DNA of 64,000 nt, from assembly GCF_958298935.1 (NCBI RefSeq), contig NC_084934.1, positions 1,428,501-1,492,500 of the forward strand. Reading direction: 5' to 3'. The notes beneath the pieces are model-generated. The model was not told the DNA's origin. It did no database searches and saw only the letters and a list, made by a program, of their open reading frames with translations. The stretch comes from Phragmites australis. Its lineage: Eukaryota; Streptophyta; Magnoliopsida; Poales; Poaceae. Shown one piece after another: positions 9,930 to 19,902 of this stretch (position 1 is its first letter; the number at the start of each line of letters is the position of its first letter). The translations under genes and the position numbers were made by a program.

Positions 9930-11678
9930 ACCTCTTCTAGCTCGGAGGAGGATGAATTGCAAGCAAAGAACAAGAAAAAGGCCAATGACTTCACCGGCCT
10001 CTGCTTCATTGCAGACGACAACAACAACGAAAGCGACCCCAAGTTGGATCCTTCTGAGGTGATTGCCTTCTAATGACTAGCTTTCTATCTAAGTCGATAC
10101 CATGAATGATGCTCTCATTGGTCATGATAGGTTACTTAAGAAAGGTGTGCGTGAGTTGAAGGATTTTAGACCTAAGTATGAGTCTGTCTCTACAGAACTT
10201 GCATTGCGTAGGTCTAGATCTGATGTTGAGGAGTGTGAGAGTTGCCTGATTATCATGACTGAACTTGCCGAGCTTCGTAATGTGCATACTCAAGTCGCCA
10301 GTCAGCTTGAGTGCCGAGAAGAAGCTCCTTGAGAAGGAGTCTAGGTCTACTCTCTTAGGTGTTTGTAAAAATTGTTTTTTGCTTGCAAAGGATGTTGAAC
10401 TGAAAGACAAACGCATGAAGGAGCTAGAGTCTAGATTGGAGAGTACTGAGAGTTCTAAGCATGTGCAGCCAAATTGTTCCACCTGTACTATTTTTTAGGA
10501 TAAACTCAGTTGGGTTAGAAGGCAAGTTTAAAAGCTTTTGACTAAAAATGAGTACCCCTTTCTTAGGTGGAGAAGTACTCAGAGGGCAAAGGGAAAATGA
10601 ATTTGATCTTGATCAAGACCAAGATCTGTGCTGACAAGACGGGTTTGGTTCTTGGGTTAGATTTTGAGAGAGTGGCTTACAGTGGGGAGAGTAAGATTAT
10701 GTTCACCATACCTACTACTCTAAAAGCTGAGAAGTCCAAAATTAATACCACACCACAACCCATCAAGAAACACATTCCTCAACCCACAAAGAAGAAACTC
10801 ACACCACAACCCAAGAAAGCTTTACAGCCTAAGATGAGAGAGCTTGTGAGAGAGCCCTAAGTGACCGACAGAGGAGTTCTCGAGAGACGCTACCACTGTA
10901 CCTATTGCTAGAGATAGAGTCACTTGGTTGGGTTTTGCTTTCGTTGTAGGAGAGAAGAACGACATGAGTGGGAGTGGAGCACCTGGGACATGTACCACCC
11001 CTCTATTGGTGTACATAGGCATTTTCCTCGTTTCCACTCACGAGTCCCTAGCGCTTTTCAGTATCTTACTAGAGGTGTTACTCGGCGTGGATTTTTCTAT
11101 GACTCATATGGTTTTGGTTCACATGTAACAGACTTTGACTCTCAGCGTTTTGACAGACCATGTTTTCCTCATCGTGGTACTCACCCTCAGTGTACTAGAA
11201 TTGTTTTACCTGCACATGCTTTTACCACTTTAGGGCAGATGACCCAGTATTGGATTTCCAAGAGGTTTTTGACTAACCTCAGTACTGAATCATCCATCTA
11301 TTATTCTTCTCATATGTAGGTGGCAGACGGAGGTCTAGAGAACAAATGGATCATTAACTCCAATTGTTCGCACGACATGACCGAAGATTTATCATGATTC
11401 TCTAACCTTACCCCAGTGAAGCGACCTACATCGCATTCGGGGATGATTGGAAAGAAAGGATGAAAGCCAAATGTACAGTAAGGATGAACGAGAGTTCACT
11501 TTCAAGGATGTAGCTTTGGTGGAGTATCTGGAATACAACATTCTCTCTATATCTCAATTGTTGGATGAGGATTTAGAAGTGTGTTTCAAACGTTATACTT
11601 CTCGAGTTCTCGATTCTTTTAGCATTTTGATTTGCAAGATTTCTAAGTTGAGAAAGTTTTTGAAGCTGATTTTTTAAA
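9930..11678 (+). pseudogene. Sirevirus-type (Ty1/copia) gag-pol fragment
   Basis: Plus-strand segments in shifting frames resemble the gag C-terminus and start of pol in Opie/Ji-like Sireviruses. In order: an acidic Ser-rich stretch then FTGLCFIAD (9930-10070); coiled-coil gag with LLKKGVRELKDF and VEECESCL (10102-10500); a Lys/Pro-rich linker with DKTGL (10567-10860); a degraded zinc-knuckle region with FCFRCRREER (about 10930); and the start of the protease/GAG-pre-integrase region (11320-11678). That last part has WIINSNCSHDMT where the family has a DSGC-type protease motif, followed by FTFKDVALVEYLEYN and ISQLLDEDLEV. Frameshifts and stops occur at each junction. No LTR was found. It abuts the copia relic on the left at about 9924. 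Confidence 0.75.
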
Positions 11679-11689
11679 GTTTTTTAATA

Positions 11690-12900
11690 AACTATTTCTA
11701 TTTTCTAAAAAACTTGCAAGGCATCGCTTTTCCTTCACTGCCACCACACTAGCTAGCTGGGACTGGACTGCTCTAGCTAGTCTACGGCTGCAACGACAAC
11801 AAACAGCAATGGCGTGCGGGGGCGAGTCCACAGGTGAGCCCAAGTGCACGAAGCAACGGTCGCCATGAACTGCCTTGCAGCTAGGAGCGATCGGGCTAGC
11901 TCTGCTTTGGAGCTTGGAGACCATTTATAATCTACACTACACTAGCAGACGGCTCATCGGAACGGGACAGGGCTCTGCTGCTGCGACTGCGTGCACTGTG
12001 TCCAGCTCCAGCACGAAACCACACACGTCCTGCTCAGCCCAAACCTGCAGAGAATTACTCCATCTGTCATGCAGCGAGTAGCAGTTATCAGATCACTCGC
12101 AAATTCCGAGTTCCGTGTACCCTCAGAAAGACCAGAAAACTGACAGATCCCTTCGTGTCGTCATGCATGTATCGTCTCGAGCCATCCATCGGTTAGCTAG
12201 TAACCCCTTTTCTTTCAATTGTCCTCTAAAAAAAAATGTGGCCAGGCAAATCGCAGCTCAATTATACAACTCCCTCCAATCATAAATACTTACATTTTGA
12301 GTAATATCTTAACAAACTTTTAAAACTTTAAGCATCAATAACTTTTAAAATATTTTGTTTGGAAACATAGAAGGTATGTGTAGATTTGTCTTAAAAATAT
12401 CTTTATAATTTCATAGTTTTTTTAGAATCTATATATATGTTATAAAAAAATATTTGTCAAATATATGTATTAGAGATCATGTTATATTTAAAATGTCATG
12501 TATTTTTTATTGGAGAGACCAGTACATTTGTAATCCATTCATTTTGAAAATAATTAAAAGAGAAAATGAGTGTAAGGTCTTTCCGCAGCTGGAACGAATA
12601 TTCACACTTCCTTGTTTCGTTCATCTGCAACTAATTAAGCCCTCAGTTTCCAACACCATCTCAGCCAAAATCCCTACGAATTACGAATGCTAATAGTTGT
12701 TTCCACACCAGCTGCATCCCAAGCGATGATCCATCACTCCCTGCCAAACCACCACCGTCCGGTCCCCTTGTGATCCGATTGATTCCAGATTGCTCGAGGA
12801 ATTTCAGCTTGGCGATCCAATTTGGGATCAGAAATTGGCTGCCATGTGTGAGCACTCATGTATGTTTGGAGTTCATCCCGCGATCGAGTCTTTGTCCCGT
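11690..12900. other. Intergenic stretch 3' of the DUF4228 gene
   Basis: No recognisable coding sequence. It holds one probable Stowaway-like MITE (12267-12526) and the presumed 3' untranslated region of the minus-strand gene that ends at 12909. Confidence 0.5.
12267..12526. mobile_element. Degenerate Stowaway/Mariner-like MITE
   Basis: The left end reads CTCCCTCCAATCATAAATAC, the canonical CTCCCTCC start of grass Stowaway elements. The right end, TTTTTATTGGAGAGACCAGT, is a decayed inverse of it. The interior is AT-rich and non-coding. The right boundary is approximate because several bases are inserted in that repeat. Confidence 0.5.
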
Positions 12901-12908
12901 TCCGGCGG

Positions 12909-13466
12909 CTACTCGGCCATGTCGCATTCGGGAATCGCCGTGAGATCTGAAGCGAACCGCTGGAGCGGCCTCCTCGGGTAGGCCGCCGGCCGCCTCTTCC
13001 CGACGGACGGCGCAGCAAAGGTCTCCGCCTGCTGCTGCTCCTCCGGCGGCGGAAAGAAGACGAGTGGCGCTACGGCGCCGCGCCTCCGCCGCCCGGTCCC
13101 GGAGCCGCCGCCCGCGGCGGCCTTCGCTAGCTCGGCGGAGGCCTTGACGGCGAGCGCGGCGACCTCCTCGCGTCGGAGGCTGCGGCGACGGGCCTCGGCG
13201 GGGAGCACGAAGTAGATCTGCCCCGCGCGGAGCTCCTCGGCCCCGCCCACGGCCGCCACGGGGCCCTCGAACCCCATGGTGTCCGCGTCGCACAGGAACC
13301 ATCCCTTCTCCCCCGCCGCCGTGGAAGAGGAGTCCTCGAGCACCCGCCCCGCTGTCGCGGGGCGCGGGTACTCCCGCAGCTCCCCCGTGGGCAGCAGCAC
13401 CAGCGCCGTCACCTTTGGCGCCGCCTCCTCGCTCACTGCATCGCCGCTAGACAAGCAGAGCCCCAT
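12909..13466 (-). CDS. DUF4228 / PADRE-domain protein
   Basis: A 185-residue single-exon protein. The start MGLCLSSGDA was chosen because the ATG at 13466 matches the family's usual MG-C start and lies about 145 bp downstream of a TATA box. Upstream in-frame codons to 13613 look like 5' leader. The N-terminus has Gly2 and Ser6, an N-myristoylation pattern, with Cys4 available for palmitoylation, suggesting membrane association. The conserved core follows: TALVLLPTGELREYP (about 20-35), WFLCDADTMGFEG (about 58-70), then LRAGQIYFVLPAEARRRSL (about 80-98) and an Ala-rich helix. The C-terminal half is Gly/Arg/Pro-rich and probably disordered. Family members respond to pathogen and abiotic stress, but the biochemical role is unknown. 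No frame damage is seen, so the gene is probably functional. Confidence 0.88.
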   Translation of the reverse strand: MGLCLSSGDAVSEEAAPKVTALVLLPTGELREYPRPATAGRVLEDSSSTAAGEKGWFLCDADTMGFEGPVAAVGGAEELRAGQIYFVLPAEARRRSLRREEVAALAVKASAELAKAAAGGGSGTGRRRRGAVAPLVFFPPPEEQQQAETFAAPSVGKRRPAAYPRRPLQRFASDLTAIPECDMAE

Positions 13467-13610
13467 CGTCGTTTGTGTTTGACGTCTGCTCGAGAGGAAT
13501 TTGTTCGGTTTGGTTTTGAGTTCGCGTTGCCGCCGCCGCCGACGTGACGATGGAAGAGGAAGAGGAAGAGGGGAATGAGATGAGATGGCGATGGAGGTGG
13601 CTGGGTGGCT

Positions 13611-13620
13611 CATTTATAGG
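13611..13620 (-). promoter_or_regulatory. TATA box of the DUF4228 gene
   Basis: On the minus strand the sequence reads CCTATAAATG, a good plant TATA box 145-154 bp upstream of the ATG. That allows a 5' untranslated leader of about 110 nt starting near 13580. The leader is rich in CCATCTCATCTC and CTTCCTCTT pyrimidine stretches, as is common in grass 5' UTRs. Confidence 0.7.
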
Positions 13621-13749
13621 CGGGGTGGTGAGGGTTTGTCGCGTAGTGGAGCTGGCTTGGAGAGGGGAGCATGACAGGCTGGCGTGTCGCTGGGGCCAGG
13701 CAAGCGGCCGCCAGCTTACCTGCGTGGATTCGGTGATTTTTTTCCCCTC

Positions 13750-14588
13750 CTTGTATTACTCTTACCATTTTACTGCTCTCTATCTACTGCGTCTTGAAAG
13801 TGGAATGAAAAATACCACTGCAAGCATGGAGGCGGCCGCGTACGTACATGCATGTGCGGATGGAACTCATGGAAGAGCAGTGCGTGCTAGTTGTTGTTGC
13901 AACGAAAATATCTACTCGTCCATCTTCGATCGCCAGACAAAAATATCACGAATTTTTGGGACAAGCAACTTGTGCTACTACTACACTTGTAACTTTAGTG
14001 TAGCTTCATCATCAATATTCTCGAGAAAAGGAAAAGGCAACGGCAAAGGCTACTAAAAACAGTGGGCATGTGTGTAGCAAAAGCAGAAAGGGGCCGGCCG
14101 GGCATCAAATGGTTTTGCAGAAACTCGTTGGCGTTTAGCTACACTTCTATTCTACTTCTAGCTATAGCTAGGAGATAACATTAATCAGTTTGTTAAGAAA
14201 AAATAAAAGAAAAAATAGGAGGAAATTAGCCCTTGGTTGGAATTCGTTTCCTCGAAGGGAACGAGTCGAGCTAGAAGAGACGACACGACACAGGCGGAGT
14301 GGTGCAATCGCGACCTTGAATATCAGATTGTATAAGTAAAAAATAAAGAACATCTGCACAGCAGCGCCCTATTTTACTGAAACCTTTTTGGGGCAAAATT
14401 AGGGTAACACATACTGTCTTTCGCTCGCAAAAAAAGAAAAGAAAAAGAAAGTATGACGCCATGCGTACGTGCATGTACTGCATGCATGCATGCGCGCGTC
14501 GCGACGACGGGCGCTTCTCTCTGTCTTGCGCGCGCCGGGGAGCTGGTGGCGCCAGGAGACGACATGCACATGCACATGCACGTACGTA
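13750..14588. other. Promoter-side intergenic stretch up to the CACTA insertion
   Basis: No convincing gene. It is presumably the upstream regulatory region of the DUF4228 gene, now separated from more distal DNA by the 4.3-kb CACTA insertion at 14592. A purine-rich stretch lies at 14190-14225. CATG/ACGT-rich sequence (alternating TGCATG and CGTACGT) lies at 14460-14590 next to the insertion site. Confidence 0.5.
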
Positions 14589-14591
14589 CGT
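14589..14591. repeat. Left CGT target-site duplication of CACTA copy 2
   Basis: CGT immediately before CACTACCGG. The same CGT follows the right end at 18874-18876. A 3-bp duplication is characteristic of CACTA transposition. Confidence 0.9.
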
Positions 14592-14609
14592 CACTACCGG
14601 AAACCGCTA

Positions 14610-14886
14610 GTTTGCCGAGTGTTTGTATATTTGCCGAGTGTATTTTCTCGCGCACTCGGCAAACCATCCAATACGCCGAGTGCCGAACGAAAACACTCGG
14701 CAAACAAGTATACACTCGGCAAACCCAGTGAAAAGCACTCGACAAAAAAAAACACTCGGTAAACTCGAGAAAACACACTCGGCAAAGTCGGGCACTCGGC
14801 AAACACCGCGCCATGTGTCCCTTCGGACGGAATCTGACGGCGCGTCCCTCGTTTACCGAGTGTCGTCTAACGGACACTCGGCAAAA
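14610..14886. repeat. CACTA subterminal repeats, 5' end of copy 2
   Basis: About a dozen copies of the GCCGAGTG motif, some with one change such as TTTACCGAGTG, occur in both orientations. Adjacent opposite copies form short stem-loops. The spacing of roughly 15-25 bp is typical for the transposase-binding region. Confidence 0.85.
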
Positions 14887-15000
14887 ATTTCTTATTTCAT
14901 TATTTTAGAACACGAAAATGTTTTAATTTGTTTTTCTCTTTTATTTTCTTTATTTTCTTTTGTTCTCTTTTCTTTTCTTTCCCCCTCTCTTTCCATGTTA

Positions 15001-15960
15001 AAATTTGGTATTTTTCTGAGTCCGTTTGCTATTTTTAATTCATTAAGTGTATTTCTAGGCTTTTAATGGATATAAGTCAAATTTGTACTGCAAGTGCATG
15101 AAATAATGGAAAAAAAATGGGTAGAAAAAAAAATAGGTAGAAAAAAAATGGGTAGAAATAATGGTAAAAATTTGAGAAGGTTTTGCAAAAGTTGTCACGT
15201 ACGATGCTTAGAAACCAAAGCATCTCCGAGGAAGGATCGTGGTTTTAAGAGGGAACGGATCAGGTTTGAAGCCAAAGTGACGGTTGAATCGTCGTTTGAC
15301 CTTAAAACTTTTTCTAAACTCATCATACAACATAGCATATTCCATGTTAAAATTTGGTATTTTTCTGGTTCCGTTTCCTATTTTTAATTCATTAAGTGCA
15401 TTTCTAGGCTTTTAATGGATATAAGTCAAATTTGTACTGCAAGTGCATGAAATAATAGAAAACAATAGGTAGAAAAATCATATTCATATTGTTGAGTCTA
15501 TTTTTAGGTCTTACCCAAGAAATGAAAAGAAATTTAAAATATCTGGGTGGCAACACTCGACCACCAACATGTAGCTTATTGGTTTTTTAATTTAAAAAAA
15601 GCAAACGAAGTCTGAAAAACATGAGACTTGCCATGTGTCATGATATGATACGTAGAGGCTGTGGTAAAAATTTGAGAAGGTTTCACAAAAGTTGTCACGT
15701 ATGATGCTTAGAAACCGAAGCATCTCCGAGGAAAAATCGTGGTTTCGAGAGGGAACGGATCAAGTTTGAAGCCGAAGTGACGGTTGAATCGTCGTTTGAC
15801 TTTGAAACTTTTTTTAAACTCAACATACAATATAGCATATTCGATGTTAAAATTTGGTATTTTTCTAGGTTCGTTTGCTATTTTTAATTTATTAAGTGCA
15901 TTTCTAGGCTTTTAATGGATATAAGTCAAATTTGTACTGCAAGTGCATGAAATAATAGGA
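15001..15960 (+). repeat. Internal ~500-bp tandem units of CACTA copy 2
   Basis: The block AAATTTGGTATTTTTCT occurs at 15001, 15350 and 15850. The block GTTGTCACGTA occurs at 15191 and 15691, exactly 500 bp apart. The units match those of copy 1 in reverse orientation. A 216-nt frame lies at 15172-15387 (open, the tail of a longer open frame from 15094) and again at 15672-15887, where one CGA codon has become TGA (15702-15704). Confidence 0.75.
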
Positions 15961-16315
15961 AAAAATGGGTAAAAAAATCTTATTCATGTTGTTGAGTCTA
16001 TTTTTAGGTCTTACCCAAGAAATAAAAAGAAATTTGAAACATCTGGGTGGGTTTTTAATTTTAAAAAAATCAGTTGTTTGCCGAGTGTCCTCTATTTGAC
16101 ACTCGGCAAACAGGGTGTTTCAGCGGCGCGCGCGGCGAAACACTCTCGCGCTAAACTTTTCCCTCGCACAGGCAAAACACATCCCCACTCCAAAATTCCC
16201 CACGCATCCCGCGCCTGACCGCCCCTCCCTAATCCCTAGTCCCCCGCCGCCAAACCGGAGCCCGCTGCCGCCAATCCGGAGCCCGCCGCTGTCGCGTCTC
16301 CTCCTCCGCACGACC

Positions 16316-18554
16316 ATGCTCCACCACGGCGCCGGCCCGTCCCACACTCAAGGCCTGCCGCCCGGCTCCGCCGTCCCTGCCGCCCGCTGTAGCCGCACTG
16401 GCCGCCGCCGGCAGGCCGCCCCTCTGCACCTCCGCCACCGCCGGACCCTTCTACCTCCGCTGGGCTGCACCACATCCTCGACGCCGGCGCCGTCGCTCTT
16501 GCCCACTGGAGCTCACGGCCCCTACACAGTCGGCCGCCGCCCCTCACGTGCCAAGCTCGGGCGGGCAGCGGCGGGCGCGGCCGTGCGGGCTACGGCTGCG
16601 GCGCGTGCCGTGCTTGGTCGAGCGGAGGGCCGGAGCTGTGCCTGGTCGCGTCAGCGGAAGACGCCAGCCATCGGCAAGCCGCAGCCTCTCAGCACGCCAG
16701 CAGCTCGGCGCCTCGGCCAGCACGTCGGCGGAAGACACTCGGGCGACCAGCAGGCAGCAGCACGCCAGCTGCAGACCTCTCAGGTGGTGTCCTCCTCCGG
16801 GGTGGGCGCACTCGGCCGCGCCTTCTGGCGCACCACCCTTGGCTACTTCGTCTGCTACGATCCGCTGGCGGCCACCGCGGATTTGGTCCCCGCGCCCCAG
16901 GAGGTGATGCAGTGGCCGTACTGGGAGCTCGGCGAGATGGAGGGGTTCCTCTGCGTCACGTTCATGGACGAGCTCGTCAACCAGGTGGTGGTGATCCGTC
17001 TTCACTTGGAGCACCGCGCCGGCGAGATCTCGTGGACTACTCTGGCAGGCCATTTTGAAGGCGGCTGTCTAAGGAACCGCGACGGGGTGATTCTGCTACG
17101 CTCGCAGGGCCCCGCTGAGGTGCTGGTGTGGGATCCTATGGCCGAGCTCGTCGTCGCCATGGACCTCGAAGGACGCACCACTCGCACCATCGGACCCCTC
17201 TCCGGCCTTCAGTACTATGCGGATTTCATCCCTTATGTGAGCTCATCCACTGGGATCTTCGGGTAAAATTATGGCTTCCTGCTTTCTTCTCTTATGTTCG
17301 ATCATACTGCTTGAGTTGCATTCCTAATTAATACATCTGTTGTGTTATATGCGTTAAATGGCGTCTACAATATGCTTGATCAGTTGATATATAGAAGATC
17401 TAGATGCGTGCACAACTGCAGACTAGTTTTGAAAATAGTATGGCATTTTCAGATGTATTGTTTGGTGAATAGAATTGTCTGAATATGTTAGTTTTGCCGG
17501 CTGGTTTGATATGGCCGCGCTTCTGAATATTACTGTTAGATAGAAAATTCCAGTCAATGCAAATGAAAGTACGAAACATGCATACTTTTTCTCATGATAG
17601 CTGCGTCTCATGAGTAACTACTTAATGCGATATATGTAAAATTTGATGACATTCTGCTTGTTAATAATGTGGTGTACTGTCGCGCACCTGACTACTTGTG
17701 ACTTGTCGTTAACTGAATCATGTTTCTGCTGGTGTCATTGTTCATTTTTGAATGTTAGGTAATGTTGATGTGGATATTGCTGTTGAGCAAAACTGAATGA
17801 TTTGGTCTCTATTTGACCTTCTGTATTCTGCTAGTTTGGTTTTGTCCATCTGATGTAGGCTAGTGCTGTTGATTTTCATATGCTTATCCGAAATTTGTCT
17901 TAATTTTCAATTCGCAAGTAATGATCACCTGATAAGATTTAGAGTGTGAGAACCATGAATAGTCCCTTTTACATGTTCAGTTCTGGTCCTTTTAGAAGGC
18001 TGTTAGACCAGTTTCATGCTATGCTAAAAGGAACAGAGCATTGAAATTTAATGTTTTATTAGTTAACCTATTCAGATTTCTTTCAATAAACCTGTGTCTG
18101 TAGTGGACCAGTCAAGCTTCACTTGTAGTTGTGCTTTTCATGAAACCGGTTCATCCATGAATTGCAATAGCCGCTTTTGCTGAATGTTAATGAGTTTTGA
18201 GCTATCAGAGTTCAGATCTTAGGCTGTACGGGTTGGTGCAGAGCGGCTCTGCATTTAGGTGATGTAACTATCAGGTCTCAGAGTTCGTGGAAAAGCCGTA
18301 CTGTGACAAATTGTGACTTTGCACCATGGATTCAAATATGATTTTAATTTGCGTTGGTGTTAAGTTTGTTCAGAGTACAATTAAATTTTGTCCAGCACTG
18401 CAGTCCTAGCAAATTATCGTCTATCTTGATCTAACAAGAGCACGCATTGCTTATGTTCTTTTTCCCTTCCAGCGATGATGAAGCGAATGCTGAATGTACT
18501 ATTGCAGTGATAAGATTGCTCCTGTGGTGGCTTTTTTTTTCCTCTTTTTTTTAA
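16316..18554 (+). CDS. Two-exon F-box-type gene copy carried inside CACTA element
   Basis: Exon 1 runs 16316-17262 and exon 2 runs 18473-18554. The 1210-bp intron has GG/GTAAAA as donor and a pyrimidine-rich TTTTTCCCTTCCAG acceptor, and the join GG+C keeps the frame. The predicted product is 342 residues from the first ATG; the frame is open from 16115 without an earlier ATG. Residues about 1-160 are Pro/Ala/Arg-rich and low complexity. From GRAFWRTTLGYFVCYDPLA onward it looks like an F-box-associated domain: WELGEMEGFLCV, ISWTTLAG, EVLVWDPMAELVVAMDLEGR, and a terminal IPYVSSSTG like the PYMSFYTP of the relic at 4324-5428. No F-box is seen, so it is probably a 5'-truncated or chimeric copy. 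Exon 2 stops right at the subterminal repeats. Whether it is expressed is unknown; it could be a pseudogene carried along. Confidence 0.55.
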
Positions 18555-18557
18555 TGG

Positions 18558-18856
18558 TTTGCCGAGTGTATTTTAAGGGCACTCGGCAAACCCTCCACTT
18601 TTTGCCGAGTGTATTCCCTCGACACTCGGCAAACCGGCCGTTACGGCCCTGCTACCGTTTAGGCGCTTTTTTTTGCCGAGTGTCGGATTTCACTCTCGGC
18701 AAAATAGTTTGCCGAGTGCGCGATAGAAAATACTCGGCAAACAATTGTTTGCCAGCACGTTGTACGCCGACTGCTGTTTGCCGAGTGTTACACTCGGCAA
18801 ATCATTTGCCGAGTGTTTTTAAGCCTTCGCCGTGTGCGCTGGGCACACGGCAAAGT
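18558..18856. repeat. CACTA subterminal repeats, 3' end of copy 2
   Basis: TTTGCCGAGTG and its reverse complement occur about ten times in alternating orientation. The last, more diverged copy (CGCCGTGTGC...GCACACGGCAAAG) lies just before the terminal TCCGGTAGTG. Confidence 0.85.
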
Positions 18857-18873
18857 CACGAAATCCGGTAGTG

Positions 18874-18876
18874 CGT
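18874..18876. repeat. Right CGT target-site duplication of CACTA copy 2
   Basis: CGT directly after the terminal CCGGTAGTG, identical to 14589-14591. Confidence 0.9.
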
Positions 18877-18922
18877 GGCCTGCTCTCCTCGATCCATCGT
18901 CTGCGAAAAGAATCGGCTCTAC

Positions 18923-19894
18923 TGGGATGACAATAGGTCCAGATCTGTCGGGTACAGACACTCCATACCCGTGTATGTCTCAAACAAACACAACTGCTAC
19001 AATACCTATATCTGCATACGGGTATAATTTTTACTCATACTCATACCTGAACGGGTAACACGTACCCGACAGGTTACGCAGACCCGCTTCAGCAGGAAGC
19101 TGCACAATAACAGAACGATCACACATGCTCATAGAACGACCACAATAATAGCTAAACAATCGAGTGGAAGAGGTAGCGACTGTAATCTGGCGGCGGCGTC
19201 CAGGAACCGATGGCGGCGACCAGCTGGAAGGGGTTCTGGCGGCGGCGACGGCTGGGAGGCGACTGACGGTGAACGGGGGCACAAGGCGACTGGAGCAAGG
19301 GCTGACGGCCAAAGGCGCGAGACGGCGAGGCTGCACGCCAATACAATGCGGCGAACACGGCGGCCGTGACAACTAGGCGCGAGGCGCCGAGGCTGCACCC
19401 CAACACAATGCGGCGACGGTGACTGTGAGTGAGGCACCGAGGCCGCACGCGCCGAGGTTCGAGGCCGCATGCCTGCACGCGCCGAAGCTGGGAGAGACGT
19501 GCCGAGGTTCGAGGCCGCACACCCGCACACGCCGAGGCTGGGAGTGATGCGCGGAGGCCGAGCGCGACGCGCTGACGCGCCAAGTGCCGAGCGGCGGCTG
19601 AGCGAGGGTGAGGGATTGTGGTCTGTGGACTGTGGGATTGTTCCGGATGGGGATGGATTCTAGGGTTAGCTCTTAGCTGTGAGGTCAAGGGAGTGGGTCA
19701 GATTCTTAGGCTGCTTGGTGACCCATGGGTAAACGGGTCCGGGTATCACGAGAATAGACCCGAACCCGCTCACTCGATGGGTGATGGTATTGCCCCGTTA
19801 ACAGACCCGCAGGTAATAAAAGTGCCCTATACCCAGCCCCTAATGGAGTATTTACCCGTCGGGTAGCGGGTTACAGGGCCCATTGCCATCTCTA
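18923..19894. mobile_element. hAT-like non-autonomous element
   Basis: The left end TGGGATGACAATAGGTCC and the inverse of the right end, TAGAGATGGCAATGGGCC, are imperfect terminal inverted repeats of the GATGGCAATGGG type common in grass hAT elements. It is flanked by an 8-bp near-duplication, GGCTCTAC (18915-18922) and GGCTCCAC (19895-19902), with one mismatch. The 972-bp body has GGGTA/TACCC-rich arms and a GC-rich centre (about 19185-19600). The centre repeats ACGCGCCGAGGCTG-like phrases and carries only low-complexity reading frames. No transposase is present. Confidence 0.7.
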
Positions 19895-19902
19895 GGCTCC
19901 AC

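Larger units (their letters stand above)
14592..18873 (+). mobile_element. Complete gene-carrying CACTA element (copy 2)
   Basis: Starts CACTACCGGAAACC and ends TCCGGTAGTG, giving a 10-bp perfect terminal inverted repeat CACTACCGGA. It is flanked by an exact 3-bp target duplication, CGT at 14589-14591 and CGT at 18874-18876. Both ends carry dense TTTGCCGAGTG / CACTCGGCAAA subterminal repeats (14610-14886 and about 18558-18856). The 4282-bp element has no transposase. Instead it carries about 1 kb of ~500-bp tandem units and a copy of a plant gene with an intron (16316-18554). It is therefore a non-autonomous, gene-transducing CACTA (Pack-CACTA-like). The intact ends and duplication suggest a fairly recent insertion. 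Confidence 0.93.

Noticed and set aside
13276..14056. Plus-strand frames opposite and upstream of the DUF4228 gene
   Set aside because: They are antisense shadows of the real minus-strand gene and its leader, without domain signatures.
14610..14886. Regularly spaced short repeats resembling a CRISPR-like array
   Set aside because: The units alternate in orientation, vary, have no constant spacers, and lie within CACTA ends of a plant genome. They are subterminal transposase-binding repeats.
16544..17053. 169-codon minus-strand frame inside the CACTA-borne gene
   Set aside because: The plus strand carries the recognisable F-box-associated protein with splice sites. The minus frame is its GC-driven shadow.
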